Origin: Buxus sempervirens
Taxonomy: Eukaryota > Streptophyta > Magnoliopsida > Buxales > Buxaceae
Assembly: GCA_947561395.2 (NCBI GenBank)
Contig: OX387190.1
Location: 12,704,858 to 12,768,857 of the forward strand
Direction of reading: 5' to 3'
Length of the DNA stretch: 64,000 nt
Below are positions 29,646-41,804 of this stretch, one piece after another. The position numbers and the translations under genes were made by a program. The notes below the pieces were generated by a model. It was not told the DNA's origin, searched no databases, and saw only the letters and a program-made list of their open reading frames with translations. Each line of letters begins with the position of its first letter. The first letter of the stretch is position 1.

Positions 29646-32600
29646 ATGGATTTTGGAAAAGAAGGAGGATCTGCCTCTAGACCTCCTTTATTTGAAGGTA
29701 ACAATTATTCTTACTGGAAAGCAAGAATGAGAGCTTACCTGAAATCAATCGATGAGCGTGTCTGTCTCTCGGTTTGTAATGGTTATCATCCACCTGTGAT
29801 CACAACAGAAGTAGGTGTTGTGATCCCTAAACCTCATGATCAGTGGACTAAAACTGAATCTGATCAATGTGGATGGAATAACAAGGCAATGAATGCCTTA
29901 TTTTGTGCTGTTAGTGTTGAGGAATTCAGGAGAATTTCCTCATGTGAAGTTGCTAAGGAAGCTTGGGACATTCTTGAGGTCACTCATGAAGGAACCTCAG
30001 CTGTCAAGCTTTCCAGACTTCAGAGACTTACTACATCTTTCGAAACTCTGTATATGAAAGATGATGAGTCTTTTGATGAGTTTTATGCTAAACTCTCAGA
30101 TATTGTTAATTCTAGTTTTAATCTTGGAGAAAAAATTTCTACATCAAAGGTTATTAGAAAAATCTTAAGATCTTTGCCTGAAAGATTCAGACCTAAAGTA
30201 ACTGCAATACAAGAGGCAAAAGATGTAGATAACATGAGAATTGAAGATCTAGTAGGATCTTTACAGACTTATGAGCTAGATCTGAATATTCCAAAAAGAA
30301 ATAAAGGAATAGCTCTAAAATCTGTAAAATCTGTAAATACTGAAGAATCAGATAATTCTGATGTTGATATGGATGAACTTGTTCTCTTAGCCAAAAAGTT
30401 TAAGAAAATGTTTAAAAAGAAACAATTCAATTCTTCATCATCCATGGACAGATCAAATAGGAGATCTGATAAGAAAATGTCTGATCCAAGAAAGGAGAAG
30501 AAATTTTCTCAGAATGATGAAGTCCAATGCTACAAATGTAGAGGCTTTGGACATGTTGCATCTGATTGTCCCTCAAAGGATAAAAAGAAAAAGACTAATT
30601 ATCAGGTTACTTGGGATGACAGTAACACTGATAATTCTTCTCAATCTGATGAGGATATTTCTGCTAATTTTACTGCTTTCAATTCATTTTACTCATCCTC
30701 TTTTGGTAGTTCAATCTCTGGAATTGCAGGAGATAATAAAGAGACTTTATCAGATGATGAAGAAGAACTACAAGAAGCCTACAATCACCTCTATAAGGAA
30801 TTCAATAGAGCTCAGAAGAAAGTCAATAAACTGAGGAAAAAATTGAAGGAATCAGAAACAGAGAAAAATAAAGCTCTTGCAGAAATAGATTCAATAAACC
30901 ATAAGTTACTTGAAAGACATGCCAAAGAAGATTTTCTGGTAACTTCTTTAACTGAAAAAACTGAAAAACTAAAAGAAAAGGAAGCTCAGATCTCTGTACT
31001 TCAAGGTAAAGTGAGTGAACTTGAGAAAGTTTCAAATTTAAGTAAATCTGATGTTTCAAATGTTTCTGCAGGAAATCCTCAAATAAATGAGGAATCAAGT
31101 TCAAAGGAAGTTCCTGAAAGCTCAAATTCTGCTGAAAAGAGAATGAGTGTAAGTAATCAAAACATGGAATCTTCACAGAAAATTTTTGCTGGAGAAGTAA
31201 GACCAACAGGTAAATCTTCAACTTCTGAGAAATTTAAATCTGTTCAGTTTAGAAAAACTGACAAGTCTAGAAATGCTGATTTGTCTGAACATAGGTTCAT
31301 ACCTGTTTGCCATCACTGCAATAAAAAGGGTCATATAAGACCAAAGTGTTATGCACTGTATGGTTTTCCTGATGGATATTTTGAAAATAAGAGAAAGGTA
31401 AATCAAAGTCAGTCTCTGGACTTATACAACAGATTTGACTCTCTGTTAAAAATGACTGAAACATTAAATCAGGAAGTTTCAAATCTGTCAAAGAAGCTTT
31501 CCTCAAAAACTCAAGTAGTTGATGAAAGTACTTTTCAGAAGACTCCTGAAAAACAGATTTGGGTAAGAAAAGATTCATTAGTTGCTAATGTGGTTCATGT
31601 AGCTTTAAAAGCTCATGATGTCAACATGTGGTACTTGGACAGTGGTTGTTCAAGACACATGTGTGGTCATAAGGATATGTTCAGTACCTTTGAAGAATAT
31701 TTTGGTGGAAGTGTTACATTTGGTGATGGAAGCACTTCCCAAGTTAAAGGTAAAGGAACTATTACAGGTCCAAATGGAGTTTGCTTAAAGAATGTTCTAT
31801 TTGTATCTGGTTTGAAGGCAAATCTTATCAGTATTAGCCAATTATGTGATTCCAGATTATTTGTTAATTTTACCAGAAAAGAATGCAAAATATTGGATAA
31901 ATCTGGTAGAACTGTTCTTGTAGGTGAAAGAACAAGTGATAATTGCTATGGGATTATTGGAAACAATGAGTGCTCTTTAAAATCCTCCATAGGCAATGAA
32001 ATTGATTTGTGGCATAGAAGACTTGGCCACATTAACTATAGAGATTTGTCAAAAATCTCTAAGTCTGAGTTGGTTAGAGGAATTCCCAAGTTTGGAAAAA
32101 ATAAAAAGAAAGGAATGTGTGGTCCTTGCAACCAAGGAAAGCAAATCAAAGCCACACACAAGAAAAACAACATTGTAGGAACATCAAGACCATTAGAACT
32201 GATTCATATGGATTTAATGGGACCTACAAAGACTGAGAGTCTGGGAGGAAAGAAATATATATTTGTTGCTGTAGATGACTACAGCAGATATACCTGGGTA
32301 GACTTTCTAAGAGAAAAATCTGAATGTTTCAACTGTTTTAAACATCTGTGCTGTCAAATTCAAGTTGAAAAGAACTTGCAAATAGGAAAGATTGTAAGAA
32401 TCAGATCTGACCATGGGACAGAATTTGAGAATCAAATGTTTTCCAATTTCTGTGAAGAACATGGAATCAAACATGAATTTTCTGCTCCTAAGACCCCACA
32501 ACAAAATGGAGTTGTGGAGAGGAAGAACAGAGTTTTACAAGAAATGGCTAGAACCATGATGATAGCCAAGAAAATTTCGACAAAATTCTGGGCTGAAGCT

Positions 32601-34610
32601 ATAAACACTGCCTGTTACATTAGTAACAGAGTTTATATCAGATCTGGATGGAAACAAACTCCCTATGAACTTTGGAAAGGAAAACAGCCAAATTTCAAAT
32701 ATTTCAGAGTATTTGGAAGTAAATGCTATATCTTAAGGGACAGAGAAAATCTAGGAAAATTTGATTCTAGAAGTGATGAAGTAATTTTTCTAGGATATTC
32801 TTCTTCTAGTAGAGCTTACAGAGTTTTTAATTTGAAAAAATCTGTTGTAATGGAATCTATAAATGTGCTAATTGATGATGAAAGTATTGACAGTGAATTT
32901 TTGCAGGTTGTAGATGAAGAGGATGAAATCAGAGATGCTTCTTCAAGCATTGAAGTGGTTCCTCTGACAAAAACTCTCAAAGATCATCCTACTAAGCAAA
33001 TTGTTGGAAATATTTCAGATGGTGTCAGAACAAGACATCAGGTACATAATGAGGTAAGATTTTCTTCTTATCTCTCTCAATTTGAGCCGAAATCTTATAA
33101 AGATGCATTGTTAGATGATTCTTGGTTGAATGCTATGCATGAAGAACTGAATCAATTTACTAGAAATAATGTTTGGGAATTGGTTGAAAGACCCTCTGAT
33201 CTGAATGTGATAAGAACCAAGTGGATTTTTAAAAACAAATCTGATGAGAATGGGATAGTAACCAGAAATAAGGCTAGGCTTGTTGCTCAGGGGTATACTC
33301 AAGTAGAGGGAATAGATTTTGATGAAACCTTTGCTCCTGTAGCTAGGTTAGAATCAATCAGATTACTGTTGTCTATTGCATGTTACTTGAAGTTTAAACT
33401 GTTTCAAATGGATGTTAAGAGTGCATTTTTGAATGGATATCAGAATGAAGAGGTCTATGTAGAGCAACCTAAAGGATTTGAGGACACAAATCATCCTAAA
33501 TATGTCTATAAACTGAACAAAGCCTTGTATGGACTCAAACAAGCTCCTAGAGCTTGGTATGAGAGACTTACCTTCTTTTTACTTGAATCTGGTTTTATGA
33601 GAGGAAATGTAGATAAAACTCTCTTTATTCAAAGAGAGTCCAAACATATTTTGATTGCTCAAATCTATGTTGATGACATAGTGTTTGGGTCCACTTCTGA
33701 AAATCATGCTCACTCATTTGCTAATTTAATGAAAAGTGAATTTGAAATGAGTATGATGGGTGAACTGAATTTTTTCTTAGGTCTTCAGATTTATCAATCT
33801 CAACAAGGAAATTTTTTCTCTCAAGCAAAATATTCAAGAAATCTTGTTAAGAGATTCAGCTTAACTCATGCTAAACATGCTAGGACTCCTATGAGTACTA
33901 GTTTAAAACTTGGAAAAGATGAATCTGGAAAGGTTGTAGACCCTACCCTGTACAGAGGAATGATTGGGAGTTTACTGTACTTAACAGCAAGTAGACCTGA
34001 TATAAGCTTTAGTGTTGGAGTTTGTGCTAGATATCAGGCTAATCCTAAAGAATCCCATCTGAATGCTGTAAAAAGGATTATAAAATATGTTAATGGGACT
34101 ATTGATCTGGGAATCTGGTTTTCCAAAGAGACAAACCCACATCTAACTGGATACACTGATGCTGATTGGGCTGGGTGTATGGATGACAGAAAAAGCACCT
34201 CTGGTGGTTGCTTTTACATGGGAAATAATCTCATTGCCTGGTTAAGCAAGAAACAAAACTGTGTTTCTCTGAGTACTGCTGAAGCTGAGTATATTGCTGC
34301 AGGAAGCAGTTGTACTCAACTTATCTGGATGAAACAAATGTTATCAGATTATGGGTTAGATCAAGATCAAATGATTCTCTTCTGTGATAATCAAAGTGCC
34401 ATAAATATCTCTAAGAATCCTGTTCAACACTCAAGGACCAAACATATAGATATCAGGCCTCACTTTATAAGAGAGTTGATTGAAGACAAAACTGTTGTGA
34501 TTGAATATATATCTACTGAAAAACAGTTGGCTGACATTTTTACCAAACCTTTAGATCAAAACAGATTTGAAACTCTTAGGAAATCCCTAGGAGTATGCTC
34601 TCAAAACTGA
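29646..34610 (+). CDS. copia Gag-Pol polyprotein (SIRE/Maximus type), uninterrupted
   Basis: 1,654 codons from ATG 29646. Domains in order: Gag of the UBN2 type (residues about 10-230; [14 protein letters not shown]), zinc knuckle [14 protein letters not shown] (about 295), a Glu/Lys-rich coiled coil (about 370-470), a second knuckle [14 protein letters not shown] (about 555), protease [13 protein letters not shown] (about 660), integrase zinc site H...H...CGPC (about 790-830) and DDE core ([23 protein letters not shown]), reverse transcriptase ([37 protein letters not shown], catalytic YVDD about 1341), RNase H (TDADWAGC about 1505, [19 protein letters not shown]). All the expected catalytic motifs are visible and there is no internal stop, consistent with recent insertion. 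Expected to form cytoplasmic virus-like particles. No splice site is needed for this frame. Confidence 0.95.
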   Translation: MDFGKEGGSASRPPLFEGNNYSYWKARMRAYLKSIDERVCLSVCNGYHPPVITTEVGVVIPKPHDQWTKTESDQCGWNNKAMNALFCAVSVEEFRRISSCEVAKEAWDILEVTHEGTSAVKLSRLQRLTTSFETLYMKDDESFDEFYAKLSDIVNSSFNLGEKISTSKVIRKILRSLPERFRPKVTAIQEAKDVDNMRIEDLVGSLQTYELDLNIPKRNKGIALKSVKSVNTEESDNSDVDMDELVLLAKKFKKMFKKKQFNSSSSMDRSNRRSDKKMSDPRKEKKFSQNDEVQCYKCRGFGHVASDCPSKDKKKKTNYQVTWDDSNTDNSSQSDEDISANFTAFNSFYSSSFGSSISGIAGDNKETLSDDEEELQEAYNHLYKEFNRAQKKVNKLRKKLKESETEKNKALAEIDSINHKLLERHAKEDFLVTSLTEKTEKLKEKEAQISVLQGKVSELEKVSNLSKSDVSNVSAGNPQINEESSSKEVPESSNSAEKRMSVSNQNMESSQKIFAGEVRPTGKSSTSEKFKSVQFRKTDKSRNADLSEHRFIPVCHHCNKKGHIRPKCYALYGFPDGYFENKRKVNQSQSLDLYNRFDSLLKMTETLNQEVSNLSKKLSSKTQVVDESTFQKTPEKQIWVRKDSLVANVVHVALKAHDVNMWYLDSGCSRHMCGHKDMFSTFEEYFGGSVTFGDGSTSQVKGKGTITGPNGVCLKNVLFVSGLKANLISISQLCDSRLFVNFTRKECKILDKSGRTVLVGERTSDNCYGIIGNNECSLKSSIGNEIDLWHRRLGHINYRDLSKISKSELVRGIPKFGKNKKKGMCGPCNQGKQIKATHKKNNIVGTSRPLELIHMDLMGPTKTESLGGKKYIFVAVDDYSRYTWVDFLREKSECFNCFKHLCCQIQVEKNLQIGKIVRIRSDHGTEFENQMFSNFCEEHGIKHEFSAPKTPQQNGVVERKNRVLQEMARTMMIAKKISTKFWAEAINTACYISNRVYIRSGWKQTPYELWKGKQPNFKYFRVFGSKCYILRDRENLGKFDSRSDEVIFLGYSSSSRAYRVFNLKKSVVMESINVLIDDESIDSEFLQVVDEEDEIRDASSSIEVVPLTKTLKDHPTKQIVGNISDGVRTRHQVHNEVRFSSYLSQFEPKSYKDALLDDSWLNAMHEELNQFTRNNVWELVERPSDLNVIRTKWIFKNKSDENGIVTRNKARLVAQGYTQVEGIDFDETFAPVARLESIRLLLSIACYLKFKLFQMDVKSAFLNGYQNEEVYVEQPKGFEDTNHPKYVYKLNKALYGLKQAPRAWYERLTFFLLESGFMRGNVDKTLFIQRESKHILIAQIYVDDIVFGSTSENHAHSFANLMKSEFEMSMMGELNFFLGLQIYQSQQGNFFSQAKYSRNLVKRFSLTHAKHARTPMSTSLKLGKDESGKVVDPTLYRGMIGSLLYLTASRPDISFSVGVCARYQANPKESHLNAVKRIIKYVNGTIDLGIWFSKETNPHLTGYTDADWAGCMDDRKSTSGGCFYMGNNLIAWLSKKQNCVSLSTAEAEYIAAGSSCTQLIWMKQMLSDYGLDQDQMILFCDNQSAINISKNPVQHSRTKHIDIRPHFIRELIEDKTVVIEYISTEKQLADIFTKPLDQNRFETLRKSLGVCSQN

Positions 34611-35446
34611 AAATCAGGTTTTGTTTTGAGTTAATTTTGATGTAAAATGTCTCACATATCTGTTCAAAATGAATTTGTGTGTTCTTATTACTAAGATCTG
34701 TGTTCAAGAAGATTGAGTGTATGCATATTGACAGAAATGTCTTATTTCTAGCCAGCAACTTTGTCTGAAACACCTGTACGTATTGAAGCTTATTGTGTGG
34801 TAAAGTTTGGGATCTATAGGCTATCACCTTTGTGAAAAGAAAAGTTTTGGAAATGGCTGCCATAGAGATTAGAGTGAAAGCCACTGTAAATCTCAAAAAG
34901 AAAAAGATAAAGAAGGTATATTCTTGGAATGAACTGTAAACTCAGGTTTTTTAAGGGTCAATGCCTTCTTTAAAAAGAAAAAGAGATCAGAAAAGGCTAC
35001 CTATCTCTGATGTGCGAAAGCCACCAAAATGAAGTTGGGATATGTCTATACTTTTCAAGATTGTTTACACTGAAATAGCCTTCTATATGTATGAAGTGTA
35101 AAAGTCAAAAATGTTGCTCATTTCTCACAAGCATTGACTCATTAGTATGCATATGTGCTTAATATCTTGAAGAAAATTTATAGTATGAGAAACCATAAAG
35201 GAAATTTTGCTCTTTGATATGAAATGTACCACATCTGAATTAACTTTGATAGGTACTTCAAGATCAGTTTTGTGATAAGTACTTCTTAGATTGAATAAGT
35301 TGATTATCTGGATGATTTTTGGTTAAGCTAAAATCTCAGCTTTGTGTTTGGAAGTAGGAGGATGTCATGAAAAATTGATCAAACCTCTTTTATAAATTTA
35401 TGCATTGAATCTGTAGTTTTCTTTGTGTGTGCATGTGCACCTTCTA
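34611..35446 (+). other. Noncoding spacer between copia pol and the accessory promoter
   Basis: About 830 bp, AT-rich, without a plausible ORF. It contains two similar purine runs (around 34898-34916 and 34972-34990) each near 'gaaagccac'. It separates pol from the dyad/TATA unit of the accessory ORF. Confidence 0.5.
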
Positions 35447-35494
35447 CGCCGCCAGTTGCTCGCTGGCAGCGTATTTTGTTTGCCTATATATATA
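35447..35494 (+). promoter_or_regulatory. Candidate internal promoter of the copia accessory ORF: dyad plus TATA
   Basis: CGCCGCCAG...CTGGCAGCG (35447-35471) resembles the LTR dyad CGCTGCCA...TGGCAGCG and is followed by TATATATA (35485-35494). The accessory ORF ATG is at 35788, after a pyrimidine-rich leader that includes a possible donor (CAG|GTAAAA near 35615). This suggests separate transcription of the accessory ORF. Confidence 0.4.
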
Positions 35495-35787
35495 GGTGAA
35501 AGTGCGCTATTTTTTTCCCCTGTTCTTTTTCACCCTCTTCGCTTTTCCCTCGCCTCTCGCGTCGTGTCCCGGTGCTGCTGTCGCTGTCACCTTCTTCCTT
35601 CCTGCCTACTGTTCAGGTAAAAAATTTTTTTACTATCTTCATCCTGCTTCTCCATTTTCTGCTTCCTAGTTCTGTAGTTTTCTCTCTTTATTCGAAGCTA
35701 GGGTTTAGTAGTTTTTTCAGCCATTAGGGCTTTCTCGTTTTGTTGGTTGGTGCTGTCTGTTTTCTCTTTCTCTTCCATTTTTTTACC

Positions 35788-37107
35788 ATGCCTCTCAAGA
35801 GAAAGTCGAGAACTGATTCTCCTTCAACATCGTCTCCTCCTGTGAGGTCTCCTCCTGTGAAGTCTCCTCCTGTGAGGTCTTCTCCTGTTATTCCTTCTCC
35901 TCCAGTGAGACCTCCTTCCCCTTCTCATTCTTCTGAACCGTTTGTGGGGAATGGTTTATCTGATTTCAATGCTTTCTTCAAGCACAGGCCTCTTCTTCTG
36001 GAAAGGGCCATCAAGCTTGAGTCTTTTTCTGAATCCCCTTTCTACTCATTGTTTTCGGACAATGGTTGGAAAAAATTTGCGTTACTTGGTGGTTTTGCTT
36101 ATCCGGACCTGGTTCGTGAATTTTACTCTAATCTTCATCATCTCCATCTTGCCAATCAAGGCTCTGTAAAAGCCTATGTCAGGGGAATTTCTTTCGACTT
36201 CTCCAAAGAGCTTATTTCCTCTCTTCTTGAACTGCCTCTTGTTGACTCTCCCTCTTTTAACTTTCTTGAGTCACACACTGATCCTCCTATGGAGTCCATC
36301 ATTCCCTCTCTAATCGTTTAGGGTGCTCCTACTTCTATTAAGAATAAGCCCAACTATTTGCCTCATGGCTCTCTTCAAGATCTTCTCCGGATCTTGAACT
36401 TGTTTGTCTGTGCTTCTCTTGTTCCTTTTGATCATCACTCAGAGATCTCTCACCATCGAGCAAGACTTCTTCATGCCATCTGGAACAGAGAAAGTATCTG
36501 TATTCCTTCCATTATCTTCCATCAGATTCTTCAGTCTCGGAATTTAAAATCCAAGACTGCTGCTCTTCCTTTTGGAATTTTCATCTCGTACATGTGTCTT
36601 CATCAGGGGGTACTCCCTGATCCTACTGAATTGATTATTCATCCCCGTCCTCCCATTGCTTCCTCCACTCTGACCCGAAGTAAACGAGCAAGTCCGTTTC
36701 GGGTGATGTCTTCTGATCCCTCCTCTTCTCAGTCCTCTCTGTCCAGCCCTGATGCTGTGGCTATCATAGAGAAACTGAATTCAATGCAAGCTTCTTAGGA
36801 TGCTTTCTATTCAGAGGTTAGGTCTCACATGCTCATGATGAGCATGTTCAAATCAGAGACTCAAGAGAAGCTGGGGCAATTGATAAAGGATGTCGATTTT
36901 ACATGTGGAGAAGTACAAAGGGACGTTGCTGCTCAGCAACGTATGCAAAATGAAGCGGATCATTTTCTGGAATGCATTCGGAAGACTCAGCTGGAAATGG
37001 ATCACAAGCTCAGTTGGCTGCACTCCAGATCCCAAGATGCATACAAGCACTACTCAAGGTCTTGGGAACCCAAACCACCATCCAGAAAGGGGGAGAAATT
37101 TGGATGA
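35788..37107 (+). pseudogene. Accessory ORF of the copia element (PF20167-like), broken
   Basis: Starts MPLKRKSRTDS, then a repeated Ser/Pro segment (several copies of SPPV(R/K)), then a globular region. Its second half resembles the 'putative plant transposon protein' family PF20167: HHRARLLHAIWNRESICIPS followed by a LPFGIFISYMCLHQGVLPDP-like end. The tail is a charged helical segment (ETQEKLGQLIKD, QRDVAAQQRMQNEADHFLE) that could form a coiled coil. SIRE-lineage elements are known to carry an extra ORF, sometimes called env-like, at this place; I see no convincing signal peptide or membrane anchor in the globular part. About two breaks. The family name is from motif memory. Confidence 0.6.
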
Positions 37108-37502
37108 TGCTACTGGAGTTTCTATTTCTATTGATGGTTTGGCTGGGTTGGTGCTGATGCTTGCTGTTTGCTGATGTTTGTTGTTTGCTGCTGCCTGTTA
37201 TTCTTTTTGCTGTGGATATGATGTTTGTTTTTTTTGTTATGTTCTGTTCTGGGTGTTTTCTCCTGAATATGGGTGTATAAGGGGAGTGATAAGTAAGGGG
37301 GAGAACATGTCTGTCTTTCTTTCTTGAACAGTGTATATGATTTTGTTATCTGTATATCTTTTTGTAAATGAATGAAATTCTGGATTCGTCCAAATCATTG
37401 TGTCTCTCGTTAACAGTGTGGTTTTAAAATTCTTGAATGGAAATCATCATTAACTAAGGTTGATATTAAACTCTGGTGTAAGGTTGTTGTCAGGCATTTG
37501 CC
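37108..37502 (+). other. Copia 3' untranslated region
   Basis: T/G-rich sequence, no gene. It contains an additional purine tract (AAGTAAGGGGGAGAACA, about 37295-37310) before the one adjoining the LTR. Confidence 0.5.
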
Positions 37503-37513
37503 AAGGGGGAGAT
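37503..37513 (+). promoter_or_regulatory. Polypurine tract of the copia element
   Basis: AAGGGGGAGAT directly precedes the 3' LTR start TGTAAGTGTG. Confidence 0.8.
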
Positions 37514-38537
37514 TGTAAGTGTGAAAACTCACCCTCCTGTTATGGCAAATGATTGACAAATTATGTTTCTAATGAAGCTTCAAGATGTGCAGATTAAACA
37601 ATGAAAATTCAGTAAATTTAGTAAAGAAGAAGAAGTTGGTGCCACCACACTGCTACCACGCCGCTGCCACCCCGCTGGCAGCGCATAAAGGAATTCGTGT
37701 GTCGAAAGAAAGGTTCGTGCACCTGCCGCGTACTCTCCCGCTAGCAGCGCGATTTTAACTGATTCAACTTACTCTGAGCGGGACTTGAGTTCGCTACCAG
37801 CCGTCTACATCGATCGGTTCACGACGCTACCAGCGCTCGACGCGATCTGAGTTTTATTCTTTAAATAGACGAGTTGTAATTTTCAATTGAGACTTTTTTC
37901 TTTGGATCATTTGTTTTTTCGAATCTTGAGGTGTTTGAGATTCGATCAAATCTTCTTTAGAGAGTCGGCGATCGAGTGAGGGGGAGATCTGAGATAGATC
38001 GCCTGGAATTGAAGACAGTGGATTCTTCTTCAATTCGGAACTTCATCTGATCGTGTGATCGCCTGGACTGGTGATCGGCCTTGATTGATGCGTAGGTGGA
38101 TTCCTACTGCATTGGATCGTCTCAGTGGATTCTGAGAGGATTGCTGCGATCTGGATTGATCGTGTCCTGCAGCTTGTGGATTCAAGCTGTGTTGCAGTTC
38201 GTGGATTCGAACTGTGGATCACTGGTAAGTGATTGTTTGCGATCTGGACTGATCGTGTTCTGCAGCTTGTGGATTCAAGCTGTGTAGCAGTTCGTGGATT
38301 CGAACTGTGGATTGCTGTTGAGTGAGTCAAATTGTAAAGGTTAAGTATGTACTCCTTTGTAATTGTCTTTTCATTCAATAGTGGATTTTGAAGGGTTAGT
38401 CGCCTCATATAGACTCGAGGTTTTTCCTGGATCTGGATCCAGGTTTCCTCGTATAATTCTTTGTGTACTGTTTCCGCATTGTTCAATTCTGAATTGTTAT
38501 AGATCGTGGACCTTAAGAGTAGTCCTCTACTCTTTCA
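37514..38537 (+). repeat. 3' LTR of the copia element
   Basis: 1,024 bp, TGTAAGTGTG...CTCTTTCA, about 99.6% identical to the 5' LTR, followed by the target duplication GCCCC. Confidence 0.95.
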
Positions 38538-38974
38538 GCCCCGCAGTACAATTTCAAGTGGCTCATTGGGCAACCTGTGCCATCATATTTATCAAAGTCC
38601 GGGCACTTGAACTTGGCTGACAGTCATACATCCGGGTACATACATAAGTCATCAAAGGTGGTACCTTCGTAGCTGTTTCCCCCCTTCACCTCTTTAAGTT
38701 CTTCCTGAATCCTTTCTATCTTGTGCAGGAGTTTCTTTTCCATCTCCTCCCTGGATTTTTCTTTTTCCATTTCTTTCTCAGATTCCATAGTGTTTTCCCT
38801 GATTAGTATAGGTTCAGGGACCGGTTCAGAAATGGGCTGAGGCATGGGTTGAGCCGGAGGCGGAATGTAGGCTTGAGGTGGCGGTGCTTGATGGGAAGTT
38901 GATGCTTGATTTTGGGCCTGGGCCTATTGGGCCTGAGCCGCCAGTAGGTCTCCTAGCATCTTGGCCAATCCGGC
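38538..38974 (-). pseudogene. gag N-terminal part of element 2 (between two insertions)
   Basis: The minus strand matches the Gln/Pro-rich and Glu/Lys-rich N-terminal portion of Ogre-type gag (PQPISEPVPEPILIREN, then TTFDDLCMYPDV). It is bounded on the left by the copia target duplication and on the right by CCGGC of the solo LTR. Decayed. Confidence 0.8.
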
Positions 38975-40026
38975 TGTGCGCACGCGATGGGGTACAGGCA
39001 GACACCTGGGTGCCTAGGTTTTTCTATTAGGCTTGGTCTGCGGCTTGAGATTCTAAGTAGGTTCTCGGTTGCGGTCTAGGGAAGTCTTTAGACACCCCAG
39101 TCCACCCCATCAAGTGACGGGTCCCATAAGTTTCCCTGGTTTGAGTAAACTCTGGTCTCTCACTCCCCCGATTCCTAATCCAGCATTCAATTTTGGTTAA
39201 GTCTGGCGGGACCGCCAAAGTGGTGTGGGTCCCTTTACTTGATTTTATTTTCTTATTATTGAATGAAGTGAGTCTGATTGGGTGAGCCCCGTTGGAAGGC
39301 CCACGGTATCCCTTGGTGGGCCAAGTGTGGCCCTTTGGACTTTGGTTCAATTTGAGTTGATTTTCTTTGAAGTTCAAGTTGGATTAGTTAAGTGGATTTC
39401 ATGCCAAAAGTGGGCCGGGATTGCTTTGTGGGCCATTGAGTGGGCCCCACAGTTGTTTGCCAAGTGATTTTGGTTATCTTGATTAATTATACCAAAATGG
39501 GCCAGGTATTGGGCTTGGGGCCCTTTACCTAGGCTTGGGCTTGAAAGCCCAAGACTTCCTGAGTTAGGGTTCTGAAACCCTAAGTTGGTTGGGTTCATGG
39601 GCTTAGTGGGCCCGATAGGCCCTGCCCGTGGTCTCGGCCAAACCACATCCTACTTTAAGCATGCATGGCCCAACTAGGGCTTGGGTGGGCCTCAAGTGGT
39701 CTGGCCCACTCAAATCCTTTATTTATCTTAGTTAAGCAAAAACAAATGGTTCGGGCTGGGTGGGCCCCGTTGGAAGGCCCACTGGGTATCAAGTTGGATC
39801 GGGGGTCCAAGTCCCATGTCGAGTTTCCGGGTGACCCGGAAACCCTGTTGGTTTATCCGGTTCGGTTCGGAAATGCCACCCATATCTAGCAAAAGTTACA
39901 GCATATAAGTCACAGGAACATATCAAAATCAACATTTATCAAGGAGAGACTAGCTCACTATGCTGGGTCCAAGGGTATTTTCGGAATTTTTCAAAAATCT
40001 AGCAATTCGGCATGTTTTAGGAGTAT

Positions 40027-40290
40027 GCGCTCACTTCCTGAAGTGAGCGCCAGGTGAGCGCCAGTAGGCGGCTAAGAACCAGGCAAAATTCGGACCTGGC
40101 GCTCACTCGATACTAAGTGAGCGCGAGCTGGGCGGGAAGTGAGCGCGAGCTGAGCGCGAGATGGGCACCAGAATTGTGCATGGTTTTAAGTGAGCGCGAG
40201 CTGAGCGCCAAGTGGGCGCCAGCTCGGCGGGCAATGAAATAAAAGGGGCGCCTACTTCCTAAGTGAGTGCAAGTGAGCGCCAAGTGGGCG
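40027..40290. repeat. GCGCTCACTT dyads downstream of the TATA box
   Basis: The clearest is GCGCTCACTT-CCTG-AAGTGAGCGC (40027-40050). It is followed by many single and paired GTGAGCGC/GGCGCTCAC units. A related GGCGCGAGC cluster lies at 47395-47545. Confidence 0.7.
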
Positions 40291-40949
40291 GCTACTCACT
40301 GCGATTTTCAACTCTCTGTTATTTCGAGATGTCCATCTCTGGCCGATCTTTTTTGGCCTGTAAGTATTCCATTAGTCTCCTAATATGCCTAGAACACTTC
40401 CCAACTAGTTTTGGATTTAATCTAAACACATTTTGTGAAGATCAAACCTCCTTGCAAACCTGCAAATCCGAACACCCGAACTCTAACAGAACATACAAGG
40501 AAGGGAACTGGGGGCTTTATCAGGATACAACAGAAAGGGAGAACTCATGGGGGAACATGCTCCCCCTTCAAATCAATCAAACAAGTAATAGCAGTCAAGA
40601 ACAAAAAATGCTAGAAAACAGGATATCGCAATGAACTTATTTATTTTGGACAAGAGTTCGTCGGGAACATTACCTGGGTGTGGCAACACCTATCCGAAGT
40701 GGGTGGAGCCTCCTTGTGCGAGCAGCCACCGGAGCAACACCTGTCCACGCCCACAGCAAGATCTCCTTAGGGTTTATCTCCTTCGGTTTTGATGAGGAAA
40801 AAGAGGAAGAGAGGAATGGGGAGGCCAAGTGATTGGTTTCTTTGGAGAAGATGGTAGCCCAGACCACCTTCGGATGCCTCCAAAAAAATGTCCAACCTCA
40901 ACTCTCCGAACCAAAAATCCCAACCCCCGCAAATGAAGGTTGCTGGAGC

Positions 40950-40956
40950 TTTTATA
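40950..40956 (-). promoter_or_regulatory. TATA box of the minus-strand solo LTR
   Basis: The minus strand reads CTATAAAAGC. GGCGCCCAGC...GCTGGGCGC dyads lie just upstream (40975-41035) and a splice donor about 280 bp downstream. Confidence 0.5.
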
Positions 40957-41288
40957 GAAGGAGAAAAGGGTGTCCGCCGACTTTGGCGCCCAGCTCGCGC
41001 CCACTTGCTGTCGCTGGGCGCAAGCGACAAAATCATTAAATCATTAAATGCCGCCGTGGGTTTGTTTAAAAAATCCGAAAATTAAGATATAGTCCCTAGG
41101 ATATTTTGGTTTAATATTATTTTATTCAGATATTTTCAGATTGGTCCCTGGGATATTTTGAATGTTTGGATATTTACGGATTTGGTCCCCGAGATATTTT
41201 CCTGCGCAACTCGCCACGTGTGCAGCTTTTTGCCACGTGCGCAGTTTGCCGGTTTTGCTGCTCGGGAATTTTGTCAGCTCATAATTTG

Positions 41289-41640
41289 TTCATTCGGGCT
41301 CCGATCTGGGCAAACTCAGTTGCGTTAGGGGTAGGCCTCTGGATCGGATTTTAGTAGAAAGTCAACTTTTGGCTCTGCTCAAGTTTGACCGCCTGCAGAA
41401 CCTTCATCCGGACTCCGATTCCTGCAAACTCAGTTGCACTGGAATCGTGTCGAGATCCTCTATCCAATGATATAAAGCAAGTCCTTTGGATCGGATTTTA
41501 GAAGAAAGTCAACTTTTGGCTTCGCCCAAGTTTGACCACCCGCAGAACCTTCATCCGGACTCCGATTCCTGCAAACTCAGTTGCGTTGGAATCGTGTCGA
41601 GATTCTCTATCCAATGATATAAAGCAAGGTGGCCAAATAT
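41289..41640. repeat. Tandem repeat (2.5 copies, period about 148 bp) at the start of the solo LTR
   Basis: The block 'ttcatccggactccgattcc' through 'gaatcgtgtcgagat' starts at 41403 and 41551, with a diverged partial copy from 41289. It lies in U3, upstream of the dyads on the minus strand. Confidence 0.75.
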
Positions 41641-41804
41641 CACTTAATCAAAAAGTCAACTTTTTGTCCCCTCGGGGTTTGACTTTCTGCCAGGGTTTTG
41701 AGATGTTTTGCTGTCTTTTAGCACATTTTTTTTTCGTTTTCTTATTTTCTTTTCTTTTCTTTTTTTTTCTTGTTTTTGGTTCGATCAAAATTTGGGTGCT
41801 TACA

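Larger units (their letters stand above)
28561..38537 (+). mobile_element. Ty1/copia SIRE/Maximus-type retrotransposon, looks nearly whole and young
   Basis: LTRs 28561-29585 and 37514-38537 flank a single long polyprotein frame and a downstream accessory ORF. The 5-bp target duplication GCCCC is at 28556-28560 and 38538-38542. The LTRs differ by four substitutions and one 1-bp indel over about 1,025 bp (near 0.4%), which at usual plant rates means well under one million years. The polyprotein looks whole; the accessory ORF has about two breaks. Inserted in gag of element 2. Confidence 0.95.
38975..41804 (-). mobile_element. Solo LTR, minus strand, target duplication CCGGC
   Basis: 2,830 bp. 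On the minus strand it opens TGTAAGCACC (41804) and ends TGCGCACA (38975), with CCGGC at 38970-38974 and 41805-41809. It lies within gag of element 2. Minus-strand parts: 2.5 copies of a U3 repeat (41289-41640), GGCGC dyads (40975-41035), TATAAAA (40950-40956), a donor CAG|GTAATG (40674|40673), and a second dyad cluster (40027-40290). U5 is GGGCC-rich, with a block repeated at about 39285-39320 and 39760-39795. No internal region is seen. Probably Tat/Ogre-like by layout. Confidence 0.85.

Noticed and set aside
39027-39889. Several 74-116-codon frames in the minus-strand solo LTR
   Set aside because: They overlap GGGCC-rich duplicated U5 sequence on both strands, with no domain and no conservation in other LTRs here.
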